The notes: generated by a model not told the origin, from the sequence alone. A DNA stretch of 64,000 bases from Nitrosomonas marina (GCF_900110145.1 NZ_FOCP01000002.1:62001-126000), one strand, 5' to 3'. Shown: positions 36,687 to 46,551, counted from the first letter of the stretch. A program made the numbers and translations.

Positions 36687-37994
36687 ATGGCAAAGATCAA
36701 ATTAACAACCGGACGCATTGCAAGCTTTCAATGTGCTGAGGGCAAGAAACAGGATTTTCTATGGTGCAGTGAGGTTAAAGGGCTGGCAGTCCGAGCAACT
36801 GCCTCATCCGATACCAAGCGTTACATTTACCAATCCCGGCTTAACGGTAAGACCATCCGCTTAACCATCGGCAAGGTAGAAGTATGGAGTATTCCCGAAG
36901 CTAAAACCGAAGCCCGCCGGTTACAGATTTTAATCGATCAGGGCAACGACCCGCGCGAAGTGAAAAAAGAAAAAGCCGAAAAAGATGAAGCCGCCAAGCT
37001 TGCACGAGTGCAGGAAGAAACACGCGAACGGTTGACGTTTGGCGAAGCGTGGAACGAATACCTGAAAGCCCGGAAAGCGAAATGGTCAGAGTCGCACTAT
37101 AAAGACCACATGAAAATGATCCGGGCAGCCGGAGACCCTTACAAGCGAATCGACAAACTGACTATTCCGGGATTACTCACACCCTTCCTGGACATGCCGC
37201 TTAGGGACATATCCAAGGAACTATTGACCACCTGGGCGGACAAGGAAAGCCAGCAACGACCAACACAAGCCCGCCTTGCACTGCGTTTGCTGCGGGCTTT
37301 TTTCAACTGGTGCAGTGAACACGATTTATACAGCCATATTGTCCAGACCAATCCCACAAGCAACAAGGCAATCCGTGAAACACTTGGCAAGACGATGGCT
37401 AAAAACGACGTGTTACAGCGTGAACAACTGCCCGCATGGTTCAGCGCAGTGCGACAACTTCAAAACCCCGTAATCAGTGCCTACCTGCAAACCGTTTTGC
37501 TGACCGGCGCACGGCGTGAAGAAATCCTGCAAATAAAATGGGAAGATATAGATTTTCAATGGAACAGCATGACCATTCGTGACAAAGTGGACGGGCTGCG
37601 CGTCATTCCCTTAACGCCTTATGTTAGCCATTGTCTGGCTTCCCTACCCCGGCGCAATCAGTGGGTATTCAGTAGTCCTGCATCCGCAAGCGGCAGACTG
37701 TCAGAACCAGCCGCAGGACATAGCAAAGCCTGTGCGATTGCTGGCATTGAATTGACTATCCACGGCTTGCGCCGCTCTTTCGCCAGTCTTTGCGAATGGG
37801 TAGAAATGCCCGCCGGAATCGCTGCACAAATACAAGGGCACAAGCCCCAAGGCGTGCGGGAAAAAAGCTATATTAGAAGACCACTTGATCTACTTAGAAA
37901 GTGGCATATAAAAATTGAAGATTGGATATTAGAACAAGCCGGAATTGAATTTACACCAACAAAAACAAACACAGGTTTAAGAGCAATCATTTAA
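36687..37994 (+). CDS. int: Tyrosine recombinase/integrase of the island (DUF4102 type)
   Basis: A 435-residue P4-like integrase. The N-terminal arm-binding domain (DUF4102) is the first 90 residues or so, then a SAM-like core-binding domain, then the catalytic domain. Catalytic residues are R276 (TGARREE), H359 and R362 (HGLRR), H385 (GHKPQG) and nucleophile Y395 (KSYIRRP). All are present, so it is probably active. It reads rightward from the left att site, away from the displaced tRNA fragment, whereas the intact tRNA is at the far end. It would excise the island by recombining the 61-bp repeats. Confidence 0.93.
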   Translation: MAKIKLTTGRIASFQCAEGKKQDFLWCSEVKGLAVRATASSDTKRYIYQSRLNGKTIRLTIGKVEVWSIPEAKTEARRLQILIDQGNDPREVKKEKAEKDEAAKLARVQEETRERLTFGEAWNEYLKARKAKWSESHYKDHMKMIRAAGDPYKRIDKLTIPGLLTPFLDMPLRDISKELLTTWADKESQQRPTQARLALRLLRAFFNWCSEHDLYSHIVQTNPTSNKAIRETLGKTMAKNDVLQREQLPAWFSAVRQLQNPVISAYLQTVLLTGARREEILQIKWEDIDFQWNSMTIRDKVDGLRVIPLTPYVSHCLASLPRRNQWVFSSPASASGRLSEPAAGHSKACAIAGIELTIHGLRRSFASLCEWVEMPAGIAAQIQGHKPQGVREKSYIRRPLDLLRKWHIKIEDWILEQAGIEFTPTKTNTGLRAII

Positions 37995-38063
37995 TAGGAT
38001 TTTTATTTAAAATAGAAAGTTTAGATTCCTGATTTAATTTCAGCTAACGAGAATACTATATAA

Positions 38064-38681
38064 ATGTTCAGAGATCTTGGAGAGCTTGAGCATATTTTTG
38101 AACAACTCGATATTGACAGTGAGTTACCTGGTCAGGAGCGACTGAACTGGATTTGCGGCAAAAATTCAGAATTTAACATTCGCATAAATGCACTTATGAA
38201 ATCAGTTTGCAAACTGGAACTTGCGCATGGAGTAACACCTGGCAAATCATATCAATCAGAGATTCTCGCCAATTTGTACTATCGTATTCAAACTTGCACA
38301 AAACCTTCCATACTAAAGGCGTACTTGCCTGAATTAAAAGAGCTGTTATTTAAGGCTTACGTGATCAGCCTTGATCGACGAATTGACAGTGTCCGTAAAT
38401 ATTCTTTAGCAAAAAATGAATTAGTTGAACATGGAAGTAAATTCCGGGGGACAAATAAACGTAACACGGACGCATTAGGTACATTGCTACTCCAAATTCT
38501 TGTTGAAAACGGGAAAAAAACACCAGCAAAAGCTGTAATCAACAAGCTTAGTGAACTAGCTGATAATAATCATAAACTGATTGATGAAGTCGATGATGAA
38601 GCTGTCTACTGGAACAAAAATAAAAAAACATCTTTTAAACGCATCAGTGACCGCTTGTCCACGCTAAGAAAAAGAATCTAA
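38064..38681 (+). CDS. Island protein of 205 residues, function unknown
   Basis: A soluble, mainly helical protein with no signal peptide or membrane helix. The N-terminus (LGELEHIFEQLDIDSELPGQER) is acidic; the C-terminal half is Lys/Arg-rich with NKNKKTSFKRISDRLSTLRKRI, which could bind nucleic acid. It lies 69 bases after int, in the replication/regulation module. I recognise no family. Its base composition is AT-rich compared with flanking chromosomal genes. Confidence 0.6.
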   Translation: MFRDLGELEHIFEQLDIDSELPGQERLNWICGKNSEFNIRINALMKSVCKLELAHGVTPGKSYQSEILANLYYRIQTCTKPSILKAYLPELKELLFKAYVISLDRRIDSVRKYSLAKNELVEHGSKFRGTNKRNTDALGTLLLQILVENGKKTPAKAVINKLSELADNNHKLIDEVDDEAVYWNKNKKTSFKRISDRLSTLRKRI

Positions 38682-38748
38682 TATTTTTTCCCGGCTTTCG
38701 CTAAACCGGGAAACAGATTTCATACCATGAATACATCTCAACAATTTA

Positions 38749-38973
38749 ATGTATTCAAGTATGGAAAAATTCAATAATCAATTCCCACCAATCGAACAAG
38801 TCACGCGTACAGCAGTAACCACAAACGAAGCGGCATTTTATCTAAACCGCAAACCCCAAACACTGAGAATCTGGGCCATGAATGAGAATGGCCTGATTCG
38901 CCCTATTCGCATTAATGGCCGCTTGGCTTGGCCGGTTTCAGAAATTAAACAGTTGCTTGGCGTAGAGGGTTAG
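38749..38973 (+). CDS. AlpA-like helix-turn-helix regulator
   Basis: A 74-residue (or 70 from ATG 38761) small DNA-binding protein. TTNEAAFYLNRKPQTLRIWAM is a winged-helix HTH of the AlpA/MerR-like (HTH_17) type, and NGRLAWPVSEIKQLL is the wing. In P4-like elements such proteins control int and excision. Neither ATG has a clear ribosome site. It lies 4 bases before the next gene and so is probably translated with it. Confidence 0.75.
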   Translation: MYSSMEKFNNQFPPIEQVTRTAVTTNEAAFYLNRKPQTLRIWAMNENGLIRPIRINGRLAWPVSEIKQLLGVEG

Positions 38974-38977
38974 AGCA

Positions 38978-39337
38978 ATGTCTGAAAAAAAATGTTACCC
39001 CGCCTATGGTAAAAGAATCAAATTAATGAGAGACAAAGGGCTGGTTCCAAGCAGCGATGTGATCATTACCTTTAACTGGAAAATCGGAAGGCTTTTTACT
39101 CGAATTGTAATACCTGCAAACAAGCCCATTAAGTCATTATATTTCAATTACTTGACAGGATTAAGCGTAATGATTGCACACAGCTTCAATGACGCACACA
39201 TGCTGCCTGATTTAATTAACGAAGTTTTGCAGGTCAATCCCAGAATTTTGGCAACTTTTAATTACATGCTGGCAAAGCAGAATGTTACCGACAATCCGGC
39301 ATTTTACTTGGTGCACTCCACAAGAGAATTGACATGA
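38978..39337 (+). CDS. Island protein of 119 residues, function unknown
   Basis: A small soluble protein with an N-terminal basic segment (YPAYGKRIKLMRDKG) and a hydrophobic centre (LYFNYLTGLSVMIAHSF) that does not look like a full membrane helix. It overlaps the following ATPase gene by four bases and follows the AlpA-like gene by four, so it belongs to the same small operon. It may be an accessory replication or primase protein, by position only. Confidence 0.6.
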   Translation: MSEKKCYPAYGKRIKLMRDKGLVPSSDVIITFNWKIGRLFTRIVIPANKPIKSLYFNYLTGLSVMIAHSFNDAHMLPDLINEVLQVNPRILATFNYMLAKQNVTDNPAFYLVHSTRELT

Positions 39338-40329
39338 AAGATTTCAGAGAAGCCACTGAAGAAGAACAAGCGGCATATAAGACATTGAACCAGCAACGCA
39401 TTGGCACCAAAGCAAACTGTATCGGATTAAGTGATTTTTTAACGCTCGAATTGCCACCACGTGAACTTTTGATTGCCCCCTGGTTACCCAAACAAAGCCT
39501 GTCCATGCTATTTGCCTGGCGTGGGATGGGTAAAAGCTGGTTAGCCTTGTCTATTGGTTATGCGGTTGCAAGTGGCGGCCAGATTCTGGGCTGGACAGCC
39601 CCAAAAAGATACCATGTTCTATACATTGACGGGGAGTTACCGGCGTATACATTGCAGCAACGATTAACCTTGATTGCAAATAGCTTCGATACAAAACCAG
39701 AAGAAAACGGCTTTAAACTGATAACGCCCGATCTTCAGTTAAATGGCATTATGCCGAACTTGTCCGATTTATACGGCCGGGAGCAAATAAATTCTATTGC
39801 CCAAGATGTTGACTTAATCATACTGGACAACCTATCTACATTGGCCAGAGGTGGCCGGGAGAACGAATCGGAATCATGGCTACCTATTCAAGAATGGGCG
39901 TTACAACATCGTGCACAAGGACGTTCGGTATTATTCATTCACCATTCTGGAAAAAATGGAAATCAGCGAGGAACAAGCCGCAAAGAAGATGTACTTGATA
40001 CCGTCATCAATTTACGCAGGCCGCCTGATTATGAATCATCTGATGGTGCTAAATTTGAACTGCATTTTGAGAAAGCGCGTAATCTTACTGGTGATGAAGC
40101 GATGCCGCTTGAAGTAGAGATGCACAGTGATCATGAGAAGATAACCTGGATGCATAAACCCGTTTCAGATTCAATCATAGACAGAATCGAGGTGTTCATT
40201 GAGGATGGCTCAAGCAGACAGGAAATCATGGCGGAAACTGGGTTATCACGTTTTCAATTATCAAGAATCGTAAAAAAAGCTAATGAATCAGGCCGAAATA
40301 TCAAGTTGCCCGATTCAAGAAAAAAATAA
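39334..40329 (+). CDS. RepA-like RecA-fold ATPase (AAA_25 type) of the island
   Basis: A 331-residue ATPase. Walker A is AWRGMGKSWLA, Walker B-like is DLIILDNLSTLARGG, and the sensor FIHHSGKNGNQRGTS is the usual HHxGK motif of RepA/AAA_25 hexameric helicases found in plasmids, phages and integrative elements. The C-terminus (RQEIMAETGLSRFQLSRIVKKA) is a helix-turn-helix. It suggests that the island can replicate after excision. It is the last gene of the AlpA operon; 500 bases without genes follow. Confidence 0.85.
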   Translation: MKDFREATEEEQAAYKTLNQQRIGTKANCIGLSDFLTLELPPRELLIAPWLPKQSLSMLFAWRGMGKSWLALSIGYAVASGGQILGWTAPKRYHVLYIDGELPAYTLQQRLTLIANSFDTKPEENGFKLITPDLQLNGIMPNLSDLYGREQINSIAQDVDLIILDNLSTLARGGRENESESWLPIQEWALQHRAQGRSVLFIHHSGKNGNQRGTSRKEDVLDTVINLRRPPDYESSDGAKFELHFEKARNLTGDEAMPLEVEMHSDHEKITWMHKPVSDSIIDRIEVFIEDGSSRQEIMAETGLSRFQLSRIVKKANESGRNIKLPDSRKK

Positions 40330-40829
40330 CAAGTTACAGCATGCATCATAGATCAGTATTTACGCATTGATATTTTGTGCGATTGTGCACCCCCTAATAA
40401 TGCGCACATTCGCACATTACAATTATTTTTTAATTACAGGTATTGTTATTACTGTGCAGGATGGCCTGAAAGTCAGTATTGGCGGTATTCCTAGATGCAA
40501 TATATAAAATACAGTATCTGCAAAAGTAAAATTGAGGCCGCACATTACTTGCTCAAAGCATTAAATCTGTAATCCAGATTTCTGATCATTTACAATTAGG
40601 ATAAGGAATATGCAATAGAGGCTAAAAAAAGTAGTTTACCGAGTATTTCCCCTGGGGAGGGTTAAAAGTCTACAGTTATTTTTTCATAAACCGGCTGCAT
40701 ACCTTTTTATTCAAAACCGCGAAATAAAACAGGGGGGTAGTGAATTTAATATAGTTAGTTCATCCAATTAACTGTCTAGCTATAACTTGGCGTAAATATT
40801 ACACCTACTAAACAAAACCAACAAAAACC
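40330..40829. other. AT-rich intergenic region before hsdM
   Basis: Five hundred bases with no convincing gene. It is AT-rich with several runs of T and A. A replication origin for the island or the hsd promoter would be expected here, but no iterons or clear -35/-10 pair were recognised. Confidence 0.4.
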
Positions 40830-42431
40830 ATGACCGAGGAACAACGAAGGCGGCTACAGCAGCAGCTTTGGAATATCGCCAATACGCTGCGCGGCAAGAT
40901 GAACGCGGATGAATTCCGGGATTACATTCTGGGGTTCATTTTTTACAAATACCTGTCTGAAAAAGTAGAACACTATGCGGATTCAGTGCTGGCTGAAGAT
41001 CAGCTTGAATTCGCCAAACTGAGCGAGAACACCGAGGAAGGGGCGCAGATCGTTGAAGCCGTGCAGGAAGCCACCATCAAAGAGCTGGGTTATTTCCTGA
41101 AACCTTCAGAGTTGTTTCACGCTATTGCGCTAAAGGGTAACAGCCAAGCAGAAAGCGATGATGAAACCGAAGCCAGTAATTTTATTCTGGATGATCTCAC
41201 GCGCATTCTGAAGAACATCGAACAAAGCACGCTTGGCACAGAAAGCGCGGATGATTTCAGTAACCTGTTTGAAGACCTTGATTTAACATCATCCAAGCTG
41301 GGTTCGACGGTAAAAGCCAAGAATGCACTGGTGGCCAAGATACTGGCACATCTCGACAAGATCGATTTTAGGCTAGCCGATGGTACGGCGGACATTCTGG
41401 GCGATGCATACGAATACCTGATTGGCGCATTTGCCAGCGGCGCGGGTAAAAAAGCCGGTGAATTTTACACCCCGCAGCCGGTTTCCTCTTTACTGGCCAA
41501 GCTTGTCACCAGCCAGAATAAAAACATCCGCGCATTGTATGATCCAACGTGTGGCAGCGGTTCTTTGTTATTACGCGTCACGCGCGAAGCGGCGCATGTG
41601 GACAAGATTTACGGGCAGGAACTGAACCGCACCACGTATAACCTGGCACGTATGAACATGATATTGCATGACGTGCATTATGCCGATTTTGATATCCGTC
41701 AGGATGATACGCTGGAACACCCGCAACACAGGGAATTACGCTTTGATGCCATTGTTGCCAATCCGCCGTTTTCAGCTAAATGGAGCGCCAGCCCGTTATT
41801 CATGAGCGATGACCGTTTCAGCATTTACGGCAAACTGGCACCCGGCAGCAAAGCGGATATGGCGTTTGTTCAGCACATGATTTACCAGTTATCGGATGAT
41901 GGCACTATGGCCGTTGTATTACCGCACGGTGTACTGTTCCGTGGTGCGGCTGAAGGCCATATCCGCCAGTATCTGGTTGAACATATGAACTGCCTTGATG
42001 CCGTCATTGGCCTGCCTGCCAATATTTTCTATGGCACCAGCATACCCACTTGTGTACTGGTATTCAAGAAATGCCGCAGACACCCGGACGATATTTTATT
42101 CATTGATGCCAGCCGGGAATTTGACAAAGCCAAAACGCAAAACATTCTGAGGCCGGAACATATCCAGAAAATAGTCGATGCCTACACATCGCGTAAAGAC
42201 CAAGACAAATTCAGCCATGTGGCGAGTCTCGAAACCATCCGGGAAAACGACTATAACCTGAACATACCGCGATATGTAGACACGTTTGAAGCCGAGGAAG
42301 AAATTGACCTGAACAGTATCGCTGAGCAACTCAAAGCACTGGATCAACAAAACCAGAAGACCGACGCCACGATTGCGGCATATTGTGAAGAACTGGGCAT
42401 TGCGCCACCGTTTGCGGTGACTGGGAAATGA
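40830..42431 (+). CDS. hsdM: Type I restriction-modification methyltransferase subunit HsdM
   Basis: A 533-residue N6-adenine methyltransferase subunit. The N-terminal HsdM domain has LWNIANTLRGKMNADEFRDY, the SAM motif is D238-PTCGSGSLLLR and the catalytic motif is N311-P-P-F (VANPPFSAKW). It works with HsdS for methylation and with HsdR for restriction. The stop overlaps the hsdS start by four bases (ATGA), so hsdM-hsdS are coupled. No strong ribosome site precedes ATG 40830. The gene's composition is closer to the host than hsdS. Confidence 0.95.
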   Translation: MTEEQRRRLQQQLWNIANTLRGKMNADEFRDYILGFIFYKYLSEKVEHYADSVLAEDQLEFAKLSENTEEGAQIVEAVQEATIKELGYFLKPSELFHAIALKGNSQAESDDETEASNFILDDLTRILKNIEQSTLGTESADDFSNLFEDLDLTSSKLGSTVKAKNALVAKILAHLDKIDFRLADGTADILGDAYEYLIGAFASGAGKKAGEFYTPQPVSSLLAKLVTSQNKNIRALYDPTCGSGSLLLRVTREAAHVDKIYGQELNRTTYNLARMNMILHDVHYADFDIRQDDTLEHPQHRELRFDAIVANPPFSAKWSASPLFMSDDRFSIYGKLAPGSKADMAFVQHMIYQLSDDGTMAVVLPHGVLFRGAAEGHIRQYLVEHMNCLDAVIGLPANIFYGTSIPTCVLVFKKCRRHPDDILFIDASREFDKAKTQNILRPEHIQKIVDAYTSRKDQDKFSHVASLETIRENDYNLNIPRYVDTFEAEEEIDLNSIAEQLKALDQQNQKTDATIAAYCEELGIAPPFAVTGK

Positions 42432-43657
42432 ATATGAATGTGCCTAAGTTACGGTTTAAAGGATTTTCTGATGATTGGATTAAAAAAAAGATTGGTGAAA
42501 TAACTTTGAAAGTTGGTAGTGGTAGTACTCCAAGAGGCGGTGAAAAAGTATATCAATCAAATGGCATTCCATTTATCAGAAGCCAGAATGTGAATAACAA
42601 TTTTCTAAATCTAAAGGATTTAACATTTATACCTGATGCGATACATAAACAGATGCAAGGTAGCACGGTTAAAGCAAATGATATTTTATTAAATATTACC
42701 GGTGCATCAATTGGAAGAAGCTGTGTTGTTCCAGATAATTTTAAGGAAGGTAATGTTAACCAACATGTTTGTATCATTAGGCTGAAATCTGGTTTTCTTT
42801 CTCGATTCATTCAACCATTTTTAAGTTCTACACGTGGCCAAAAGTTAGTTTTAAGTCACCAAGTTGGAAGTGGTAGAGAAGGCCTGAATTTTCAAGCCGT
42901 AAGATCGTTTAGTATTGATATTCCATCCTTTCCAGAACAAACCAAAATCGCCAACTTCCTCACCGCCATCGATGAAAAAATCACCCAACTCACGCAAAAA
43001 AACGACTTATTAAAGCAATACAAAAAAGGCGTCATGCAGCAGATTTTCAGCCAAAAGCTGCGGTTTAAGGATGACGATGGACGGGAGTTTCCGGAATGGG
43101 AAACAAAGCAATTAGGTTCGTTGGTTAAAGTTTATGATGGCACACATATGACGCCAAAGTACCAGAATCAAGGGATACCCTTTTATAGTGTTGAACATGT
43201 AACAAATAATAATTTTAAAGAAACCAGGTTTATTTCAAGAGAAGTTTTTGAAAAAGAAAATAAAAGAGTAAAGCTGGAAAAGGGCGATATTCTAATGACA
43301 AGGATTGGGGATATTGGCACTCCAAAGTATATAAATTGGGAAGTTGAAGCCTCATTCTATGTAAGCCTCGCCTTACTAAAGCAATCTAAGAAAATAAATT
43401 CGTTGTATCTGTCTCATTACATTGGATCAGATTCATTTCAAGGTGAACTTCACAAAAGAACTATTCATGTGGCATTCCCTAAAAAAATAAATCTTGGTGA
43501 AATTAGTCATTGCCTGGTTAGTTATCCGTGCATAACCGAACAAATAAAAATTGCCAACTTCCTCACCGCCATCGACGATAAAATCACCCAGACCCAAGCC
43601 CAGCTTGAAGCCGTCAAACACTACAAGAATAGCTTGTTACAGCAAATGTTTGTCTGA
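42428..43657 (+). CDS. hsdS: Type I restriction-modification specificity subunit HsdS
   Basis: A 409-residue DNA-specificity protein with two target-recognition domains (about 1-165 and 215-370), each followed by a conserved helical spacer. The spacers (IANFLTAIDEKITQL near 175-190 and IANFLTAIDDKITQT near 375-390) are nearly identical, also at DNA level. The TRDs are clearly more AT-rich than the spacers and than hsdM/hsdR, as expected if they are exchanged by recombination. hsdR begins 9 bases downstream. The recognised bipartite site cannot be read from sequence. Confidence 0.94.
   Translation: MNMNVPKLRFKGFSDDWIKKKIGEITLKVGSGSTPRGGEKVYQSNGIPFIRSQNVNNNFLNLKDLTFIPDAIHKQMQGSTVKANDILLNITGASIGRSCVVPDNFKEGNVNQHVCIIRLKSGFLSRFIQPFLSSTRGQKLVLSHQVGSGREGLNFQAVRSFSIDIPSFPEQTKIANFLTAIDEKITQLTQKNDLLKQYKKGVMQQIFSQKLRFKDDDGREFPEWETKQLGSLVKVYDGTHMTPKYQNQGIPFYSVEHVTNNNFKETRFISREVFEKENKRVKLEKGDILMTRIGDIGTPKYINWEVEASFYVSLALLKQSKKINSLYLSHYIGSDSFQGELHKRTIHVAFPKKINLGEISHCLVSYPCITEQIKIANFLTAIDDKITQTQAQLEAVKHYKNSLLQQMFV
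42944..42987 (+). repeat. hsdS internal direct repeat, copy 1
   Basis: Forty-four bases in the central conserved region of hsdS that match 43547-43590 at all but a few third-codon-type positions, with 44-for-44 length and no gap. Such repeats in hsdS can recombine and swap or delete the second half of the gene. Confidence 0.75.
43547..43590 (+). repeat. hsdS internal direct repeat, copy 2
   Basis: Second copy of the repeat at 42944-42987, in the C-terminal conserved region. Both encode IANFLTAIDxKIT. Recombination between them would delete about 603 bases, keeping the reading frame (603 is a multiple of three). Confidence 0.75.
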
Positions 43658-43666
43658 TTACCCGAT

Positions 43667-46534
43667 ATGACCACCCAATCAGAATTTGCACTGGAACAAG
43701 GTTTAATTGAACAACTGGAACGCATGGAATATGCGCGGGCGCATGTTGATGACGAAGCGGCAATGCTTGCCAACCTAAAACGCCAGCTTGAAATCCATAA
43801 CAATAATATTCAGCTAACGGAACCCGAATTTGAACGCATACTGAACCATTTGAATACCGGTACTGTGGTGGATCGCGCCCGCATACTACGCGATAAATTC
43901 GCACTCAAACGCGAAGCCGCCAACGGCCAACCGGCTGAAACAATCTGGCTGAGTTTCCTGAACTGTGATGACTGGTGCCTGAATGAATTTCAAGTAACCA
44001 ACCAGATCAGCATGGCAGGCAAGCGCAAAAACCGCTATGACGTCACTATCCTGATCAACGGCTTGCCACTGGTACAGATCGAACTCAAACGGCGCGGCGC
44101 AGAATTGAAAGTGGCATTTCACCAAGTAAACCGCTATCAGCATGAATCGTATGATGCAGGCGCGGGACTGTTCCAGTATGTGCAACTGTTCATTATCAGC
44201 AATGGCGTCAATACCAAGTATTTTGCAAACAACAGATATCAAACGTTTGAACAGACTTTTTTCTGGACGGACAAGGCAAATAACCGCTATTCGGACTTGA
44301 GCGAATTTACCGCCGTATTCCTGAAACAATGCCATATTGCCAAAATGATCACGCATTATACGGTGATCACCGAACAGGGCATTTTGAAAGTATTGCGCCC
44401 GTATCAGTATTACGCCACTGAAGCACTGGTCGACCGGGTAAAGAACAGCAACCAGAACGCGTATATCTGGCATACAACAGGATCAGGCAAGACGCTGACG
44501 TCATTCAAGGCCAGCCAGATCATCACACGCATGCCTAAAGTGCATAAGGTCATGTTTGTGGTTGACCGCAAAGACCTGGATTACCAGACCACGACCGAAT
44601 TTAACGCATTTTCCAAAGGCAGCGTAGACGCCACCACCAACACGCACCACTTGGTGAAACAACTGAACGACAGCACCACCCGGTTGATTGTCACCACGTT
44701 GCAGAAAATCAACAACGCGCTAAAAAACCCGCGTTACTTTGACAAAATTGCGCATTTGCAGGATGAGAAGTTTGTATTCATATTCGATGAATGCCACCGT
44801 TCACAATTTGGCGAAACGCACCAGAACATCAAGCGGTTTTTTACCAATGCGCAGATGTTCGGTTTTACCGGAACGCCGATTTTTGCCGATAACGCCAAAT
44901 CGGGTTTTGGGCTGATCAAGACCACCAAAGACCTGTTTGGCGAGTGCCTGCATAAATATGTGATTGTCGACGCCATCAAGGATGAAAACGTACTGCGTTT
45001 TGCGGTTGAATACGTTGGTAAATACCAGTACAAGGACAGTGCCAATAATTTGGATATCGAAGTCGAGGATATCGACAAAAAGGAACTATTGGATAGCCCG
45101 CAGCGGCTGGAAAGAATCGTGGATTATATCCTTGCCCACCATGCGCAGAAAACCAAAACACCGAGCTTTACCGCGATGTTTTGCGTGAGTAGCATTGAAA
45201 GCCTGATTACCTACTATGAGCTGTTCAAACAAAGACAGGCAGCACTCAAACCCATTCGCCCGTTAAAGGTGGCCACCATCTTCAGTTATGCCGCCAATGA
45301 ACCCAGTCAACTGGCCAATGGCATGATCCCGGAAGAATCGCCCGATGTGCCCAGCGATGCCAGAATTGATCAAAGCAGCCGTGACAAGCTGGACGCCTTC
45401 ATCAATGACTATAACACGCTGTTTGGAACGCGCTACAGCACGAATGACAGCCAATCGTTCTATAACTACTATCAGGATATAGCCAAGCGCGTCAGAAACG
45501 CTGAAATCGATATTTTGCTGGTGGTGAATATGTTTCTGACCGGCTTTGACAGCCCGCGCCTGAATACGCTGTATGTCGACAAGAATTTAAGATTTCATGG
45601 ACTGGTGCAAGCATTCTCACGTACCAACCGCATACTGAACGAAAAGAAATCACAGGGTAATATCGTTTGCTTCAGAAACCTGAAAAAAGCTACTGATGAA
45701 GCCATAGCGCTATTCTCGAACAAAGACGCTAAAGAAACGGTATTACTCGAACCGTATGACAACTACGTCAAGAAATTCAATAAAGCCACCGAGGAACTGT
45801 TAGCCATTACGCCAACGGTGCAAAGTGTGGACACCTTGCCCGATGAAAACGCGCTGCGTGATTTTGTCGTTAAATTCCGGGAATTGATGCGCGTCAAAAA
45901 CATCCTGACCACATTTGCCGATTTTGAAGATAAAGACCTGACAATGGACGCGCAGACCTTTGAAGACTTCAAAAGCAAATACCTGGATGTGCATGAACAG
46001 ACAAAGAGAAGGGATGATCCTGACAAAGTATCGATTCTGGAAGATGTCGACTTTGAATTGAGCCTGATTCACCGCGATGAAATCAATGTGGCTTATATCC
46101 TGAATCTGCTGATAAGCCTGAACAAACTTGACCCGGATGAAGCGAAAAAACGCCAGAAAGAAATTATTGACCTAGTGGCCGGTGAAGTACAACTGCGCAG
46201 CAAACGCGCATTGATAGAAGCCTTCATCGACGAAAACCTGCCCAAACTGAAACCGAACGATGATGTTATCAAGGCATTTGAGAAATTCTGGGACAGCAGC
46301 AAAAAAGATGCGCTTGATAAACTGTGCGTGAATGAAAACATCAATCCGCAGCAATTGGAAAAACTGCTGACCAATTACGCATTCGCCAGCCGTTTTCCGC
46401 GTGATCAGGAAATTGTCGATTCACTCAACTTCAGACCGAAAATACTTGAACGTAAATCAGTCATTGGCCGCGTGAGGGACAAGATTAAATCGTTTATTAA
46501 TACATTTGTTGAAGGCATGGGCGGCAGTGTCTGA
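43667..46534 (+). CDS. hsdR: Type I restriction-modification ATPase/nuclease subunit HsdR
   Basis: A 955-residue motor and endonuclease. The N-terminal PD-(D/E)xK nuclease has D125 and E139-L-K141 (YDVTILINGL...QIELK). The superfamily 2 motor has Walker A K275 (TTGSGKTL), the DEAD-box variant D374-E-C-H, FTGTPIF, and the later motifs LTGFDSP and QAFSRTNR. The C-terminal helical domain binds the methyltransferase core. It is intact, so the system is likely functional. The hsdMSR order with close spacing indicates one operon. Convergent with parA-like gene: the stops are 15 bases apart, with A/T-rich inverted sequence between. Confidence 0.95.
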   Translation: MTTQSEFALEQGLIEQLERMEYARAHVDDEAAMLANLKRQLEIHNNNIQLTEPEFERILNHLNTGTVVDRARILRDKFALKREAANGQPAETIWLSFLNCDDWCLNEFQVTNQISMAGKRKNRYDVTILINGLPLVQIELKRRGAELKVAFHQVNRYQHESYDAGAGLFQYVQLFIISNGVNTKYFANNRYQTFEQTFFWTDKANNRYSDLSEFTAVFLKQCHIAKMITHYTVITEQGILKVLRPYQYYATEALVDRVKNSNQNAYIWHTTGSGKTLTSFKASQIITRMPKVHKVMFVVDRKDLDYQTTTEFNAFSKGSVDATTNTHHLVKQLNDSTTRLIVTTLQKINNALKNPRYFDKIAHLQDEKFVFIFDECHRSQFGETHQNIKRFFTNAQMFGFTGTPIFADNAKSGFGLIKTTKDLFGECLHKYVIVDAIKDENVLRFAVEYVGKYQYKDSANNLDIEVEDIDKKELLDSPQRLERIVDYILAHHAQKTKTPSFTAMFCVSSIESLITYYELFKQRQAALKPIRPLKVATIFSYAANEPSQLANGMIPEESPDVPSDARIDQSSRDKLDAFINDYNTLFGTRYSTNDSQSFYNYYQDIAKRVRNAEIDILLVVNMFLTGFDSPRLNTLYVDKNLRFHGLVQAFSRTNRILNEKKSQGNIVCFRNLKKATDEAIALFSNKDAKETVLLEPYDNYVKKFNKATEELLAITPTVQSVDTLPDENALRDFVVKFRELMRVKNILTTFADFEDKDLTMDAQTFEDFKSKYLDVHEQTKRRDDPDKVSILEDVDFELSLIHRDEINVAYILNLLISLNKLDPDEAKKRQKEIIDLVAGEVQLRSKRALIEAFIDENLPKLKPNDDVIKAFEKFWDSSKKDALDKLCVNENINPQQLEKLLTNYAFASRFPRDQEIVDSLNFRPKILERKSVIGRVRDKIKSFINTFVEGMGGSV

Positions 46535-46551
46535 AGTATTTTTTAAAAATA

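Noticed and set aside
38749..40329. A diversity-generating retroelement around the YMDD fragment and the island
   Set aside because: No template/variable repeat pair was seen and the RT piece is only 45 codons, outside the island.
46535..46551. A/T inverted sequence between hsdR and the ParA-like gene as a two-way terminator
   Set aside because: The stem is all A/T and too weak to call.
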